Shown: positions 47,012-56,632, numbered from the stretch's first letter. The stretch: DNA of 64,000 bases from Firmicutes bacterium HGW-Firmicutes-15 (GCA_002840245.1 PHAA01000027.1:1-64000), one strand, 5' to 3'. Notes: generated from the sequence alone by a model not told the origin. Program-made: numbers and translations.

Positions 47012-47383
47012 TTAATTCTCACTTAGACCGATTCCTAATATCCCTCCGATGCCACCTGATACGATGCAGACGGTCAGGGTGTATGCGAATCCTTTGAAAT
47101 AGATGTGGGAAGGACTATAAATGAGCGTAGTTATGAACATAAGAGTAAAGAACATAATGCCCAGGCTTACTCCCCGAACCAATCCCTTGTTGCCATAAGC
47201 TTTACTAACATAGCACCCACCGGTAAAGACGCTGACTACCAGTACCAGTTTAGCTATAGGATTTAGGAGCGTCTCCTTTAGCCCAGTATAATAAACCAGT
47301 ACCGATGCCAGGGTGCAGAGCAGCAAGGCCATGATTATAGATTTACCCAGCCCCTTCAATTCTATAGGTAATTTTTTCCCCAT
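47012..47383 (-). CDS. TIGR04086-type membrane protein
   Basis: A 123-residue protein with four predicted membrane helices (IIMALLLCTLASVLVYY, IAKLVLVVSVFTGGCYVSKA, SLGIMFFTLMFITTLIY, VCIVSGGIGGILGIGL). It resembles the TIGR04086/YrzE family, which is common in spore formers and of unknown function. The ATG at 47383 follows AAAGGAGGTG. Confidence 0.75.
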   Translation of the reverse strand: MGKKLPIELKGLGKSIIMALLLCTLASVLVYYTGLKETLLNPIAKLVLVVSVFTGGCYVSKAYGNKGLVRGVSLGIMFFTLMFITTLIYSPSHIYFKGFAYTLTVCIVSGGIGGILGIGLSEN

Positions 47384-47507
47384 CAACAACACCTCCTTTG
47401 CTAGTAAAATATGTAAGATAAGTTATAAATATGACTGTGCAGATAGATTTATAACTCAATGTTCGCAGTTGACTGATTATGCGCAGCAAAAAGGGGACCG
47501 GTTTTAT

Positions 47508-47578
47508 GTCATCCTGAGGATCAGCGAAGGATCTTTCCCCTAAGCGTGGGGAAGATTCTTCACTTCGTTCAGAATGAC
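47508..47578. repeat. Palindromic dispersed repeat, copy 2 (complete)
   Basis: A 71-base palindrome from GTCATCCTGAGG to TTCAGAATGAC. Its arms pair across a CCCC-TAAGCGT-GGGG loop. It is the same family as the window start (1-64). It lies between the TIGR04086 gene and the ZIP transporter gene in non-coding DNA. Confidence 0.88.
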
Positions 47579-47674
47579 AACTCTTATCTAAAGATATATC
47601 ACGAGGCTAACAGAATAAGCATTTCATCCCCCACATAGACATGGTATATATTGTTTGCAGGTGGGGTGTGGGTT

Positions 47675-48382
47675 TTGACCAACAGTATTCAATGGAGCAT
47701 ATTAGCCGGTCTGGGCACCGTTATAGGAGCCTTGCTCATTTTTGCCAAGAAAAATTGGAGTTCAAAGAGCCTAGCTTTTTACCTGGGTTTGGCTTCGGGT
47801 GTCATGGTGGCTGTGGTAGTTTTTGACATTCTTCCTTCAGCCTTTCTTTTTTCAGGCTTCATAAAGGTTTTTGCCGGTGTCTTACTGGGGGTAGTCTTTA
47901 TGACAACAGGGGATTTGACCTTTTTTAGAAAGACAAGTGGTTATCAGACATTAGGCGGTCTGGGCTATCTAATTATGCTGGGTATTGCTATGCACGATTT
48001 GCCTGAAGGTATGGCAATTGCTCTGGGCGAAGAGATGAAATCCAGAACTGGAATGGTGATTGCTTTAGGGATCGGAATCCATAATGTACCTGAAGGTATG
48101 GCAATCGCTGCCCCCTTAATAATGGCTGGCATAAAAAAAACGACTATATTTATGCAAATACTAGCGGTAGCGTTAATTACACCATTAGGAACGCTGCTAG
48201 GGAAATGCCTGGTCTCCTATTTGCCTTCTTTACTGCCTCTTTTACTGGGGATGGCCTCAGGAATTATGTTCTACTTAGTTCTATTTCAACTCTGGCCCCA
48301 GGCTAAACTAAAAGATCGAAAAAGCCGTTGGTGGGGTTTCTTTATAGGAATGTTAGTTATCTTGGGGGCAACATACCTTTAA
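47675..48382 (+). CDS. ZIP family metal transporter
   Basis: The 235-residue membrane protein has the paired ZIP metal-binding motifs AMHDLPEGMAIALG (TM4) and GIHNVPEGMAIAAPL (TM5). About eight helices are predicted. It probably imports zinc or another divalent metal. TTG 47675 fits AGGTGGGGTG at 47659-47668; an in-frame start at 47651 is less likely. The stop codon overlaps the first bases of element E4. Confidence 0.92.
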   Translation: MTNSIQWSILAGLGTVIGALLIFAKKNWSSKSLAFYLGLASGVMVAVVVFDILPSAFLFSGFIKVFAGVLLGVVFMTTGDLTFFRKTSGYQTLGGLGYLIMLGIAMHDLPEGMAIALGEEMKSRTGMVIALGIGIHNVPEGMAIAAPLIMAGIKKTTIFMQILAVALITPLGTLLGKCLVSYLPSLLPLLLGMASGIMFYLVLFQLWPQAKLKDRKSRWWGFFIGMLVILGATYL

Positions 48383-48458
48383 GGGACTATCAAAAATAAA
48401 ATCTTAGCTAAGCAAAACTATCGAAGTGTTCTGCCTTTTTTGTTCCTTGATAGCCCCT
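48383..48458 (+). mobile_element. Minimal MITE-like element E4
   Basis: A 76-bp element has the family ends GGGACTATCA and TGATAGCCCC, but the 48-bp unit and most of the interior are missing. It begins at the ZIP gene stop codon. It shows that the ends can persist without the core. Confidence 0.65.
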
Positions 48459-48522
48459 AAACGAATAAAAAAGGCTGGCTAGTTGGACAATAAGCCAAAA
48501 ACTTAAAGGAGATTGAACAGCT

Positions 48523-48966
48523 ATGCCTAATCTATTATATTTAGCTATTGCCGCCTTGTCAGGAGCGGCGATGGCTCTTCAGGGAACCTTAAATACTGCT
48601 CTGGGAAAAATCGTAGGAATATGGGAATCTACACTTATTGTCCACTTGGTGGGTACGGTTGCTTCCTTGCTAATCATACTTGTTTTGGGAATTGGCTTTG
48701 GTAACCTGGGAAAGGCGGGCAGCGCACCTTGGTATGTTTACCTGGGTGGAATTCTAAATGTGTTAATAATCTACGCGGTGGTTAGAACTATGCCGCAAAT
48801 TGGGGTTGGCAACGCTACTACCGCTATAGTTGTGGCTCAATTGATTACCGCCCTTATAATTGACAATACAGGAGCTTTTGGAATGAAGAAAGTACCGTTC
48901 CATTACATTGATATACTGGGGATTGTACTGCTTGCCATCGGTGCACGCATATTGTTCCTGGAATGA
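48523..48966 (+). CDS. DMT superfamily transporter, DUF606/YdcZ type
   Basis: The 147-residue membrane protein has about five helices and the DUF606 features: an N-terminal GAAMALQGTLNTALGKIVG, PWYVYLGGILNVLIIY and a C-terminal DILGIVLLAIGARILF. Half-size DMT proteins usually work as dimers. The substrate is unknown. An AAGGAG site precedes the ATG. Confidence 0.85.
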   Translation: MPNLLYLAIAALSGAAMALQGTLNTALGKIVGIWESTLIVHLVGTVASLLIILVLGIGFGNLGKAGSAPWYVYLGGILNVLIIYAVVRTMPQIGVGNATTAIVVAQLITALIIDNTGAFGMKKVPFHYIDILGIVLLAIGARILFLE

Positions 48967-49341
48967 TTACTCCCAATATTTGATAACGATTAGTATTGGC
49001 TTTTTAAATAAAACCTTCCAGGAAAGATACTCAATTATCATTATTTTATCACAACCAGAAGACATTTTTTCATAATTATTGAACAGTCTCGAAATGAGTC
49101 GGAAAATATAGTATAATACAAATAACTATTTATTGATAAATAGAGGGATACATAGCATTTTGTCAAATTATATAGAGAAATAAGTCTATTGCGTAATATT
49201 AACAAAAGAAAACTGACTGAATACTACATAATAGTTACCTGGATTCAGCAGTTATGAATAGTGGCATAGCCCAAATTATGTAGTTGCTGTTGTTTAAGGG
49301 CTTGTTGAGCGAATCGGATGAAGATACAAGGGGGTAGGCCG
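48967..49341. other. AT-rich upstream region of the sigma-54 activator gene
   Basis: About 375 bases, AT-rich, with no credible coding frame. A consensus -10 (TATAAT) is at 49112-49117. No repeat from the other families is present. The leader from that promoter would be about 220 bases and shows no recognised riboswitch. Confidence 0.5.
49089..49117 (+). promoter_or_regulatory. Candidate sigma-A promoter for the activator gene
   Basis: TCGAAA (49089-49094) and TATAAT (49112-49117) are separated by 17 bases. The -10 box is perfect and the -35 box matches four of six positions. Confidence 0.45.
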
Positions 49342-50751
49342 ATGAAAGACTTGAAAAAAGAGGTATTTATAGAGATTTTAGATGGAATCCTGGAGAATCC
49401 ATACATTGGAATCATTATGGTAGATACCTTGGGTAATGTTAATATAGTTAACAAGACCTACCTGGAAATAATGGGTAAGCAGGAAGAAGATGTATTGGAC
49501 AAGCATATATTAGAGGTTACGCCTCACTCTCGGCTTCCGGAGGTGTTGAGGACCAGAGAGGTTCATCTAGCTGATCATTGGCCAGTAAACGGTCATGATA
49601 CCATCGTCTTTCGTATGCCTTTATATAAAGATGGTAAGATGATTGGAGCTATGGGGCAAAGCCTGGTTTTAGGTGCTGCTGGGGTGAGGATTCTTTCCAA
49701 GAAGCTTAAAGAGTTAGAAGGAGAACTGGCTGTTTATAAGGATGTGGTCAGCAGTATATACAGTTCCAAATATTGTTTTGATAGTATTGTGGGTGAGGAT
49801 GTAAACCTGCGCAATGTCAAATCCATAGCCCAGCGAGCTTCGAATACTGGCTCTACTATTCTTATATTGGGGGAAAGCGGCACTGGCAAAGAGCTTTTCG
49901 CCCATGCTATACACCATGCCAGTCCGCGGACGGAGCGTCCGTTTGTCAGGGTAAACTGCGCTGCATTGCCTGATAGTCTTCTAGAATCAGAATTATTTGG
50001 CTACGAAGAGGGAGCCTTTACCGGAGCGCGTAAGGGAGGAAAACCGGGTAAATTTGAAATGGCCAACCATGGGACGATATTTCTGGACGAAATTGGGGAC
50101 ATGCCTCTGGCGATGCAAGCCAAATTGCTCATCGTTTTGCAGGAACGTGAAGTTGAGCGGGTGGGAGGGACCAAACCCATTCGAGTGGATGTTCAGGTTA
50201 TAGCCGCAACCAACCGTAATCTAGAAGATATGATGAAAAAGGGTAAATTCAGAGAGGATCTCTATTATCGCTTGAATGTAGTAACGCTAAATGTTCCTTC
50301 ACTGCGTAAGCGACCGGAGGATATTTATCTATTGATAAGCTATCTTCTGCCCAAACTGAACCAGCGTTTACATACCCAGATAGAAAAAGTATCCAAAGAA
50401 GCATTAAAGCTTCTTTGTACCTATGATTGGCCAGGTAATGTACGGGAGTTGGAAAATTTACTGGAGAGGGCCATTAATTTGGCGGACTTGAATCAAGATT
50501 CTTGTCTTAGTCCCGAGTATTTTCCTTCGTTAACGAGACTGGTTGCGAAACCGGTGCTAGGCATCGAGCCAGTTGGAGACGAGAACGTTGATAACCTGGG
50601 TGAAGCAGTGGAAAAAATGGAAGAGGAAACCATCCGGAGGGTTTTAGAGAAAACCCACAATAATAAAGCTCAAACCGCTAAAATTCTGGGTCTGAATAAA
50701 TCTGTTCTGTATCGTAAATTAAAGAAGTATAATTTAATCTCTGATTTGTGA
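49342..50751 (+). CDS. Sigma-54-dependent activator, PAS-AAA+-Fis
   Basis: A 469-residue enhancer-binding protein. An N-terminal PAS domain (about 10-115) is followed by the AAA+ domain with GESGTGKE (about 176), the sigma-54 contact loop GAFTGA (about 223) and the Walker B region IFLDEIGDM. The C-terminal Fis-type HTH is [22 protein letters not shown]. No receiver is present, so the PAS domain probably senses a small molecule or redox state. The gene is directly upstream of the beta-oxidation operon, whose promoter is of the -24/-12 type. ATG 49342 fits AAGGGGGTAGG; an earlier ATG (49318) lacks a site. Confidence 0.94.
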   Translation: MKDLKKEVFIEILDGILENPYIGIIMVDTLGNVNIVNKTYLEIMGKQEEDVLDKHILEVTPHSRLPEVLRTREVHLADHWPVNGHDTIVFRMPLYKDGKMIGAMGQSLVLGAAGVRILSKKLKELEGELAVYKDVVSSIYSSKYCFDSIVGEDVNLRNVKSIAQRASNTGSTILILGESGTGKELFAHAIHHASPRTERPFVRVNCAALPDSLLESELFGYEEGAFTGARKGGKPGKFEMANHGTIFLDEIGDMPLAMQAKLLIVLQEREVERVGGTKPIRVDVQVIAATNRNLEDMMKKGKFREDLYYRLNVVTLNVPSLRKRPEDIYLLISYLLPKLNQRLHTQIEKVSKEALKLLCTYDWPGNVRELENLLERAINLADLNQDSCLSPEYFPSLTRLVAKPVLGIEPVGDENVDNLGEAVEKMEEETIRRVLEKTHNNKAQTAKILGLNKSVLYRKLKKYNLISDL

Positions 50752-50772
50752 TTGCTGTTTCTTCAGTTTAAA

Positions 50773-50817
50773 AAAGAGTCGCAATTTGCAACCCTTGTCG
50801 TTAAATAAATAGTCGCA
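50773..50817. promoter_or_regulatory. Cluster of three half-sites upstream of the beta-oxidation promoter
   Basis: AAAGAGTCGCA (50773-50783, direct), TTGCAACCCTT (50786-50796, inverted) and AAATAGTCGCA (50807-50817, direct) are variants of the half-site in the inverted repeat at 31847-31884. The last ends 106 bases before the GG of the -24/-12 promoter. They are the best candidates for the activator's binding sites. Confidence 0.6.
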
Positions 50818-50855
50818 TTTTGGTACCATGTAAATAAATAACATTTAAATTAATG

Positions 50856-50897
50856 AAAAGCCGTATCTTCGCAATGCCGAAAATACGGCTTTTATTT
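50856..50897 (+). terminator. Terminator of the activator gene
   Basis: An 11-bp stem (AAAAGCCGTAT with ATACGGCTTTT) and a 16-base loop are followed by ATTTTTT. The stem sequence matches the terminator at 31922-31957, which holds the equivalent place between activator sites and promoter. Confidence 0.8.
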
Positions 50898-50921
50898 TTT
50901 ATTTATTTTCCTTGGCTGGGT

Positions 50922-50937
50922 TGGCATGCTTATTGCG
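50922..50937 (+). promoter_or_regulatory. Sigma-54 (-24/-12) promoter of the beta-oxidation operon
   Basis: TGGCAT-GCTTA-TTGCG has GG (50923-50924) and GC (50935-50936) with 10 bases between them, as required for RpoN. It lies 105 bases before the Hbd start and immediately follows the activator's terminator. Confidence 0.75.
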
Positions 50938-51026
50938 TAAATAAAGTGTACAAGGAGAACAAAGGAGGTGAGGGGTGGACAGGCAGGGTAATACTTTTCC
51001 ATAAATATTGAAGAGGAGGAATAATA

Positions 51027-51881
51027 GTGGAAATTAAGAAAATTGGAGTATTGGGTGCTGGCACCATGGGTGCGGGAATTGCTCAAGTAAGCGTTGAAGC
51101 AGGATATAGTGTAGTTTTAATAGATGTTGTACCAGAAATAGTTGAAAAGGCAGTTAAGGGTTTAAATAAAGCATGGGCCAAAGCCGTGGAAAAGGGCAAG
51201 AAGACTGCTGATGATGTGAGCGCATATAATGCTCTGTTAACTAGCAGTACAGATATTAACGATTTTAAAGATGTTGACATTGTAATCGAAGCGATTGTCG
51301 AAAACATTGATATCAAGAAAAAAGTCCAAAAACAACTGGGTGAAATTTGTAAGGCTGATGCCATTTTGGCTACCAATACCTCAGCTCTAAGTATTACTGA
51401 GATTGCTGCAGCCACCAACCGCCCCGACAAAGTATTAGGAATGCATTTCTTCAATCCAGTAGTCATGATGAAATTAGTGGAAGTAATTCCGGGCGCTGTA
51501 ACAACTGATGATGTTGTACAGGCAGTCGTAGAAATGTCCAAGAAAATTGGCAAAGAACCAGTACCAGTTAAGGAAAGTCCTGGATTCATCGTAAACCGCA
51601 TCTTGGTTCCGTATATTAATGAAGCAGCTATCGTTTTCCAAGAAGGTGTCGCATCAGCTGCAGAAATTGACAAGGCTATGAAACTGGGCGCAGGAATGCC
51701 TATGGGCCCCTTGGCGCTGGCTGACATGGTTGGAATAGATATTGTTTTAGCAGTATGTGAATTCTTTGTAAAAGAATTTGCGGATTCCAAATACCGTCCT
51801 TCCTTGGCATTCAGAACAAAAGTTCGTGCTGGACACCTGGGAATGAAGACTGGCAAAGGCTTCTACGACTATAGCAAATAG
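51027..51881 (+). CDS. hbd: 3-hydroxybutyryl-CoA dehydrogenase
   Basis: The 284-residue enzyme interconverts (S)-3-hydroxybutyryl-CoA and acetoacetyl-CoA with NAD(P). The Rossmann motif is GVLGAGTMGAGIAQ (about 7-20). The family signature HFFNPV with the catalytic His and the C-terminal helical domain GMPMGPLALADMVGIDI are present. It is the first gene of the operon, behind the sigma-54 promoter. The GTG start follows GAGGAGGA. Confidence 0.96.
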   Translation: MEIKKIGVLGAGTMGAGIAQVSVEAGYSVVLIDVVPEIVEKAVKGLNKAWAKAVEKGKKTADDVSAYNALLTSSTDINDFKDVDIVIEAIVENIDIKKKVQKQLGEICKADAILATNTSALSITEIAAATNRPDKVLGMHFFNPVVMMKLVEVIPGAVTTDDVVQAVVEMSKKIGKEPVPVKESPGFIVNRILVPYINEAAIVFQEGVASAAEIDKAMKLGAGMPMGPLALADMVGIDIVLAVCEFFVKEFADSKYRPSLAFRTKVRAGHLGMKTGKGFYDYSK

Positions 51882-51943
51882 GGCGTATCCGGCGAGACAT
51901 AGACCGAGGAGTTCGGCCGACACAATGGAAGGAAGGTCATAAT

Positions 51944-52726
51944 ATGGAATTTGAAAACCTCATTTTGGAAAAAGAAGATTATCTAGCCATACTCTATATT
52001 AACCGACCCAAAGCCTTGAATGCTCTCAATGCTGAAACCTTGTACGAACTGGAAGCGGCTGTTAAAGATGTAAAAGCTGATCCCAATATTAAGGTTATGA
52101 TCGTTACCGGTGTAGGAGATAAATCCTTCGTGGCCGGGGCTGACATCACCTTCATGCTTCCACTCTCTCCAGCTGAGGGAAGATTCTTCTCTGATGTAGG
52201 AGAAAGAGTAATGCGGCAGTTTGAGCTTTTGGAAAAACCAGTTATTGCTGCTATCAACGGCTTTGCACTCGGTGGCGGTTGTGAGTTGGCCATGTCCTGT
52301 GACATCAGGTTGGCCTCGGAAACCGCAATTTTTGCTCAACCTGAAGTGGGACTGGGTGTTATACCTGGCTTTGGTGGAACACAACGGCTTCCTCGTTTGA
52401 TTGGTGAAGGACGTGCCAAAGAACTCACCTACACAGCCGATGTAATCAATGCTCAGGAAGCATATCGTATAGGTCTGGTAAACCATGTTTATCCCCTTGA
52501 CCAGTTGATGGTTGAAGCCAAGAAACTTGCCAAGAAGATTGCCGCCAAGGCTCCGCTGGCAGTTGGTTATGCCAAATTTGCCATCAACAAAGGCATGCAG
52601 GTAGATATAGACACAGCTATGAGTATTGAGTCTGATATGTTCGGTATGTGCTGTGCTACAACAGATAAGTTCGAAGGAATGGGCGCGTTTGTTGAAAAGA
52701 GGAAACCACAGTTTACGGGTAAGTAA
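51944..52726 (+). CDS. crt: Enoyl-CoA hydratase (crotonase)
   Basis: The 260-residue crotonase-fold enzyme hydrates crotonyl-CoA to 3-hydroxybutyryl-CoA. The oxyanion-hole segments are VAGADI and ALGGGCELAMSCDIRLAS. Catalytic Glu residues are in GGGCELA and PEVGLGVIPGFGGTQRLPRLIG. Length and order fit butyrate-type hydratases. It lies 62 bases after hbd with its own GGAAGG site. Confidence 0.95.
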   Translation: MEFENLILEKEDYLAILYINRPKALNALNAETLYELEAAVKDVKADPNIKVMIVTGVGDKSFVAGADITFMLPLSPAEGRFFSDVGERVMRQFELLEKPVIAAINGFALGGGCELAMSCDIRLASETAIFAQPEVGLGVIPGFGGTQRLPRLIGEGRAKELTYTADVINAQEAYRIGLVNHVYPLDQLMVEAKKLAKKIAAKAPLAVGYAKFAINKGMQVDIDTAMSIESDMFGMCCATTDKFEGMGAFVEKRKPQFTGK

Positions 52727-52800
52727 CTTAGAAACTTAAGGGATTATTTATACTCTACAAATTTACCACCATTCCAGGCAATGCAACAGGAGGCTGACCA

Positions 52801-53949
52801 ATGGATTTTAGATTTACCGAAGAGCAGGAAACGATGCGGCGTATGGCTCGAGATTTTGCCGATAAAGAGATAGCCCCTTTTGCGGGAGAATGGGATAAGC
52901 ACAATGAGTTTCCCTTGGCAACCGTAAAAAGAATGCGCGAATTGGGGTTGATGACGATTGGTGTGCCAGCTGAGTATGGCGGAGCCGGTTTAGATCATGT
53001 ATCTCAGAACTTGGTAACCGAAGAAATCGCTCGCGGAGATGCTGGAATTGCCACTACGATGGTTGCCAGCACCTTACTGGGTCCGGATCCGGTCTTAGTT
53101 GCTGCTACCCATGAACAAAAAAAATGGTGGTATGAAAAGGAACTGGAAGGTTGTATGACTGCTTTCTGCCTGACCGAACCAGGGGCAGGTTCAGATGTGG
53201 GAGGTATGGCCACCAGATGTTACAAGGTAGGGGACGAATATGTTCTGAACGGCAATAAGCAGTTTATCAGTAATGGTGGAGTTGCGGGACTTTATACCGT
53301 CTTTACGACTCTCGACCAGAAAATGGGCTTGCAAGGCATGTGTGCTTTTATGGTGGATCGAAATACGCCAGGTATATCGGTAGGCCCCCAGGAAGACAAA
53401 CTGGGCATTCGTAGCTCCAATACGGTACCGATTATATTTGAAGATGTTCGCGTGCCTGCTAAGAATCTGTTGGGCAATGAGGGAGATGGCTTTAAAATAG
53501 CCATGAAGACTCTGGATATTTCCCGAACCTCAGTTGCCGCTATGGCTTTGGGAGTAGCCCAAGCGGCTTATGAATCAGCTGCTAAATATTCATTTGAACG
53601 GTACCAGTTTGGTAAACCCATTTTTGCATTTCAAGCTATCCAGTTCATGTTGGCGGATATGGCGCAGTATATCGAAGCCGGTCGTTTGCTGTACCTATCT
53701 GCTTCTAATAAACAGGATCAGGGTATACCGTACACTCAAGCTGCTTCCCTATCCAAGTGTTTCTGTGGAGATATCGCTATGAAGGTTGCCACTGATGCGG
53801 TGCAGATTTATGGTGGATACGGTTATACCAAGGAATATCCGGTAGAAAAATATTTCCGCGATGCCAAGATCATGCAGATCTTTGAGGGAACATCTCAGGT
53901 GCAAAGAATGGTTATCGCAGGTGATATAGCCAAAACCTTCGGTAAATAA
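52801..53949 (+). CDS. Short-chain acyl-CoA dehydrogenase
   Basis: The 382-residue FAD enzyme probably oxidises butyryl-CoA to crotonyl-CoA. FAD/substrate motifs are AFCLTEPGAGSD and ISNGG. The catalytic Glu is in MQIFEGTSQVQRMVI near the C-terminus, the position used by short-chain enzymes. Electron transfer flavoprotein genes are not in this operon and must be elsewhere. Confidence 0.94.
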   Translation: MDFRFTEEQETMRRMARDFADKEIAPFAGEWDKHNEFPLATVKRMRELGLMTIGVPAEYGGAGLDHVSQNLVTEEIARGDAGIATTMVASTLLGPDPVLVAATHEQKKWWYEKELEGCMTAFCLTEPGAGSDVGGMATRCYKVGDEYVLNGNKQFISNGGVAGLYTVFTTLDQKMGLQGMCAFMVDRNTPGISVGPQEDKLGIRSSNTVPIIFEDVRVPAKNLLGNEGDGFKIAMKTLDISRTSVAAMALGVAQAAYESAAKYSFERYQFGKPIFAFQAIQFMLADMAQYIEAGRLLYLSASNKQDQGIPYTQAASLSKCFCGDIAMKVATDAVQIYGGYGYTKEYPVEKYFRDAKIMQIFEGTSQVQRMVIAGDIAKTFGK

Positions 53950-53969
53950 AATAATGAGGAGGGGTTGAC

Positions 53970-55313
53970 TTGGATTTTAAGAGTGAATATGAGCGCAAAT
54001 TCGTCTCTGCCGATGAAGCGGTCAAGGTAGTTAAATCTGGAGATCTTGTACATTACGGTGAATTCATGATGAATTCTCATGTTTTGGATGCTGCTCTAGC
54101 CAAGAGGAAAGATGAATTGGAAGGGGTAATCATTAGAACGGTTACTTGTCCATTTCCTCCGCAAACGGTTGTAAATGATCCGGAAAGAAAGCATTTTATC
54201 TACAATGACTGGCATTTCAGCGGGGCTAGCAGAAAGTTGCATGATAAGAATATGTGCAACTATATTTCATTGACCTATCACGAAGGTCCCAGCTTTTATG
54301 ACAAGGGTTGGGTGCCCGTTGACGTAGCTTTAATAAAGGTTACTCCTCCCGATCAACATGGCTTTGTGAACCTGGGAACATCAAATTCCATTACACATGC
54401 CTTTTGCGACCAGGCTAAAATTGTTATTGCCGAAGTAAATGAGTCAGTACCGAGATGTTTGGGTGGTTCAAGGGAGACTTTGCATATATCAGAAATTGAC
54501 TATTTTGTCCAGGGTGACAATAGACCATTGATTCAGCTTCCTGAAACACCGGTAACCGATGTGGATAGAAAAATTGCAGCAATTGTCTTGGAACAAATCG
54601 AGGATGGAGCCTGTCTGCAGTTGGGGATAGGAGCTATGCCCAATGTAGTTGGAGCGATGATAGCCCAATCGGACTTAAAAGATCTGGGTGTTCATACCGA
54701 AATGCTGGTAGATTCATTCGTGGATATGTACGAAGCTGGAAGAATTACCGGTCTCCGCAAACAGCTTGACAAAGGTAAGATGGTTTATACCTTTGCTATG
54801 GGAACCAAGAAGCTCTATGATTTCTTGGACAATAATCCGATTTGTGCCAGCTACCCGGTTAATTATACCAACGATCCTGATATTATTTGCCAAAATGATA
54901 ATGTAATCGGCATAAACAATGCTATTGAAGTGGACCTTTATGGTCAGGTAGCATCAGAGTCAAATGGAGTGAGGCAGATTTCAGGAACTGGCGGCCAGCT
55001 AGACTTTATTTATGGGTCATATAAATCCAAAGGAGGCAAGGGGTTGATCTGTCTTACCTCTACCTTCCTTGGCAAAGATGGCCAGATTAAATCACGGATC
55101 AAGCCTATTCTGACCCCAGGGGCAATTGTTACCGTTCCCAGAAGTATAAATTATTATGTGGTTACTGAATATGGTATTTGTAATCTTAAATCCAAGAGTT
55201 CTTGGGAAAGGGCGGAAGCTTTGGTCAACATTGCGCATCCAGATTTGCGTGATGAACTTATTAAAGAAGCTGATGCCAATCATATTTGGGTAAGAAGCAA
55301 CAAGATATCATAA
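53970..55313 (+). CDS. Acetyl-CoA/butyrate-type CoA-transferase (4-hydroxybutyrate CoA-transferase family)
   Basis: A 447-residue class I CoA-transferase of the AbfT/Cat1-like family. Visible blocks are DQHGFVNLGTSNS, LQLGIGAMPNVVGAMI and HTEMLVDSFVDM, which holds the expected catalytic Glu that forms the CoA thioester. In syntrophic butyrate users it would activate butyrate with CoA from acetyl-CoA, avoiding ATP use. The precise acyl preference is inferred from the operon. The TTG start follows GAGGAGGGG. Confidence 0.9.
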   Translation: MDFKSEYERKFVSADEAVKVVKSGDLVHYGEFMMNSHVLDAALAKRKDELEGVIIRTVTCPFPPQTVVNDPERKHFIYNDWHFSGASRKLHDKNMCNYISLTYHEGPSFYDKGWVPVDVALIKVTPPDQHGFVNLGTSNSITHAFCDQAKIVIAEVNESVPRCLGGSRETLHISEIDYFVQGDNRPLIQLPETPVTDVDRKIAAIVLEQIEDGACLQLGIGAMPNVVGAMIAQSDLKDLGVHTEMLVDSFVDMYEAGRITGLRKQLDKGKMVYTFAMGTKKLYDFLDNNPICASYPVNYTNDPDIICQNDNVIGINNAIEVDLYGQVASESNGVRQISGTGGQLDFIYGSYKSKGGKGLICLTSTFLGKDGQIKSRIKPILTPGAIVTVPRSINYYVVTEYGICNLKSKSSWERAEALVNIAHPDLRDELIKEADANHIWVRSNKIS

Positions 55314-55375
55314 GGCAGTAGATCACTCGAATTCCGGGTGTAATATTAAAATTTATTGAAAAGGAGAAATTAATA

Positions 55376-56605
55376 ATGGCAAAAGAAATTAACGAAGTTG
55401 TAATAGTTAGCGCATGTAGAACACCTATTGGTGCTTATGGAGGAACACTTCAATCAGTTAGAGCCAACGAATTATCGAAAATTGCTGGTGCCGAAGCTAT
55501 TAAGAGAGCTGGAATTGATGCCACACAGATCGATGAGCTCCAGTTGGGAATGTGTCTGCATCATGGTAATGGTTCCCTTCCAGCCCGTATTGTGGCAATG
55601 GGAATAGGTATGGATCCTAAATCTACTGCCAGCATGGTCAACCAGAATTGCGCCTCCGGCATGAGAGCTATGGAAATCGCAGCTATGGGTCTGATGTTAG
55701 GTAAAAACGAAATAGCCCTCGTAATCGGTACTGAAAGTATGAGTAACATTCCTTATATCTCTCAGACTGGCAGATGGGGTGCGAGAATGGGCGATGTTAA
55801 GCTGCAGGATGCCATGCTTGCAGATGGACTGGTATGTCAACTGGCCCAATCGCATATGGGCGTCACCGCTGAAAACATTGCTGAACAATACGGAATTACT
55901 AGAGAACAATGTGACGAATTAGCACTCCTCAGCCATCAAAGAGCTGTAAGAGCTGTTGATGAAGGCCGCTTCAAGAGAGAGATTGTTCCTGTTCTTGTTA
56001 AAAAAGGCAAAAAGGAAATATTGTTTGAGAATGATGAACATCCCATCCGCGGAGCAAGCGTCGAAAGCATGGCTAGACTGCAACCAGCATTTAAAAAAGG
56101 CGGAGTAGTAACTGCTGCTAACGCTTCCGGTCTGAATGACTGTTCGGCTGCCGTAGTCATGATGACTAAGAAAAAAGCCGAAGAACTGGGCATTAAGCCT
56201 TTGATGAAGCTTATAAATGTTTGCAGTGAAGGCGTAGAAGCCCGTATTATGGGAGTTGGCCCAGCAGTAGCAATACCCAAATGTTTAGCTCAAGCTGGCA
56301 TGAAGTATTCGGACGTAGATTACTGGGAAATCAATGAAGCATTTGCAGCTCAAGTACTGGGCGTTGGCAAAATGATTAAAGAAGTTGCCGACATAGATGT
56401 AAATATAGGTACCTTTGAGCAGGATGGCAACATTAACACCAATGGTTCCGGTATAGGTCTAGGACATCCGGTTGGTGCTACTGCACTACGTATAATTGTC
56501 AGCCTTTACTATGAACTGGAAAGACTTGGAAAAACAGTTGGCGGCGCTTCCCTTTGCGTAGGTGGCGGATCAGCTATGGCTTCCCTGTGGACTAGAGATA
56601 TATAG
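55376..56605 (+). CDS. Acetyl-CoA acetyltransferase (thiolase)
   Basis: The 409-residue thiolase cleaves acetoacetyl-CoA to two acetyl-CoA in the oxidative direction. The nucleophilic Cys is in NQNCASGMRAME, and the C-terminal Cys is in SLCVGGGSAMASL. EINEAFAAQ and GIGLGHPVGATALR carry the catalytic His residues. It is the last enzyme of the core operon, 62 bases after the CoA-transferase, with AAAGGAG. Confidence 0.96.
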   Translation: MAKEINEVVIVSACRTPIGAYGGTLQSVRANELSKIAGAEAIKRAGIDATQIDELQLGMCLHHGNGSLPARIVAMGIGMDPKSTASMVNQNCASGMRAMEIAAMGLMLGKNEIALVIGTESMSNIPYISQTGRWGARMGDVKLQDAMLADGLVCQLAQSHMGVTAENIAEQYGITREQCDELALLSHQRAVRAVDEGRFKREIVPVLVKKGKKEILFENDEHPIRGASVESMARLQPAFKKGGVVTAANASGLNDCSAAVVMMTKKKAEELGIKPLMKLINVCSEGVEARIMGVGPAVAIPKCLAQAGMKYSDVDYWEINEAFAAQVLGVGKMIKEVADIDVNIGTFEQDGNINTNGSGIGLGHPVGATALRIIVSLYYELERLGKTVGGASLCVGGGSAMASLWTRDI

Positions 56606-56632
56606 AGCCTCCTCTCTATAATCTATATTGTG

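Noticed and set aside
51083-51856. 257-codon open frame on the - strand opposite hbd
   Set aside because: It mirrors the hbd codon pattern, has no ribosome site or recognisable domain, and the sense gene is unambiguous.
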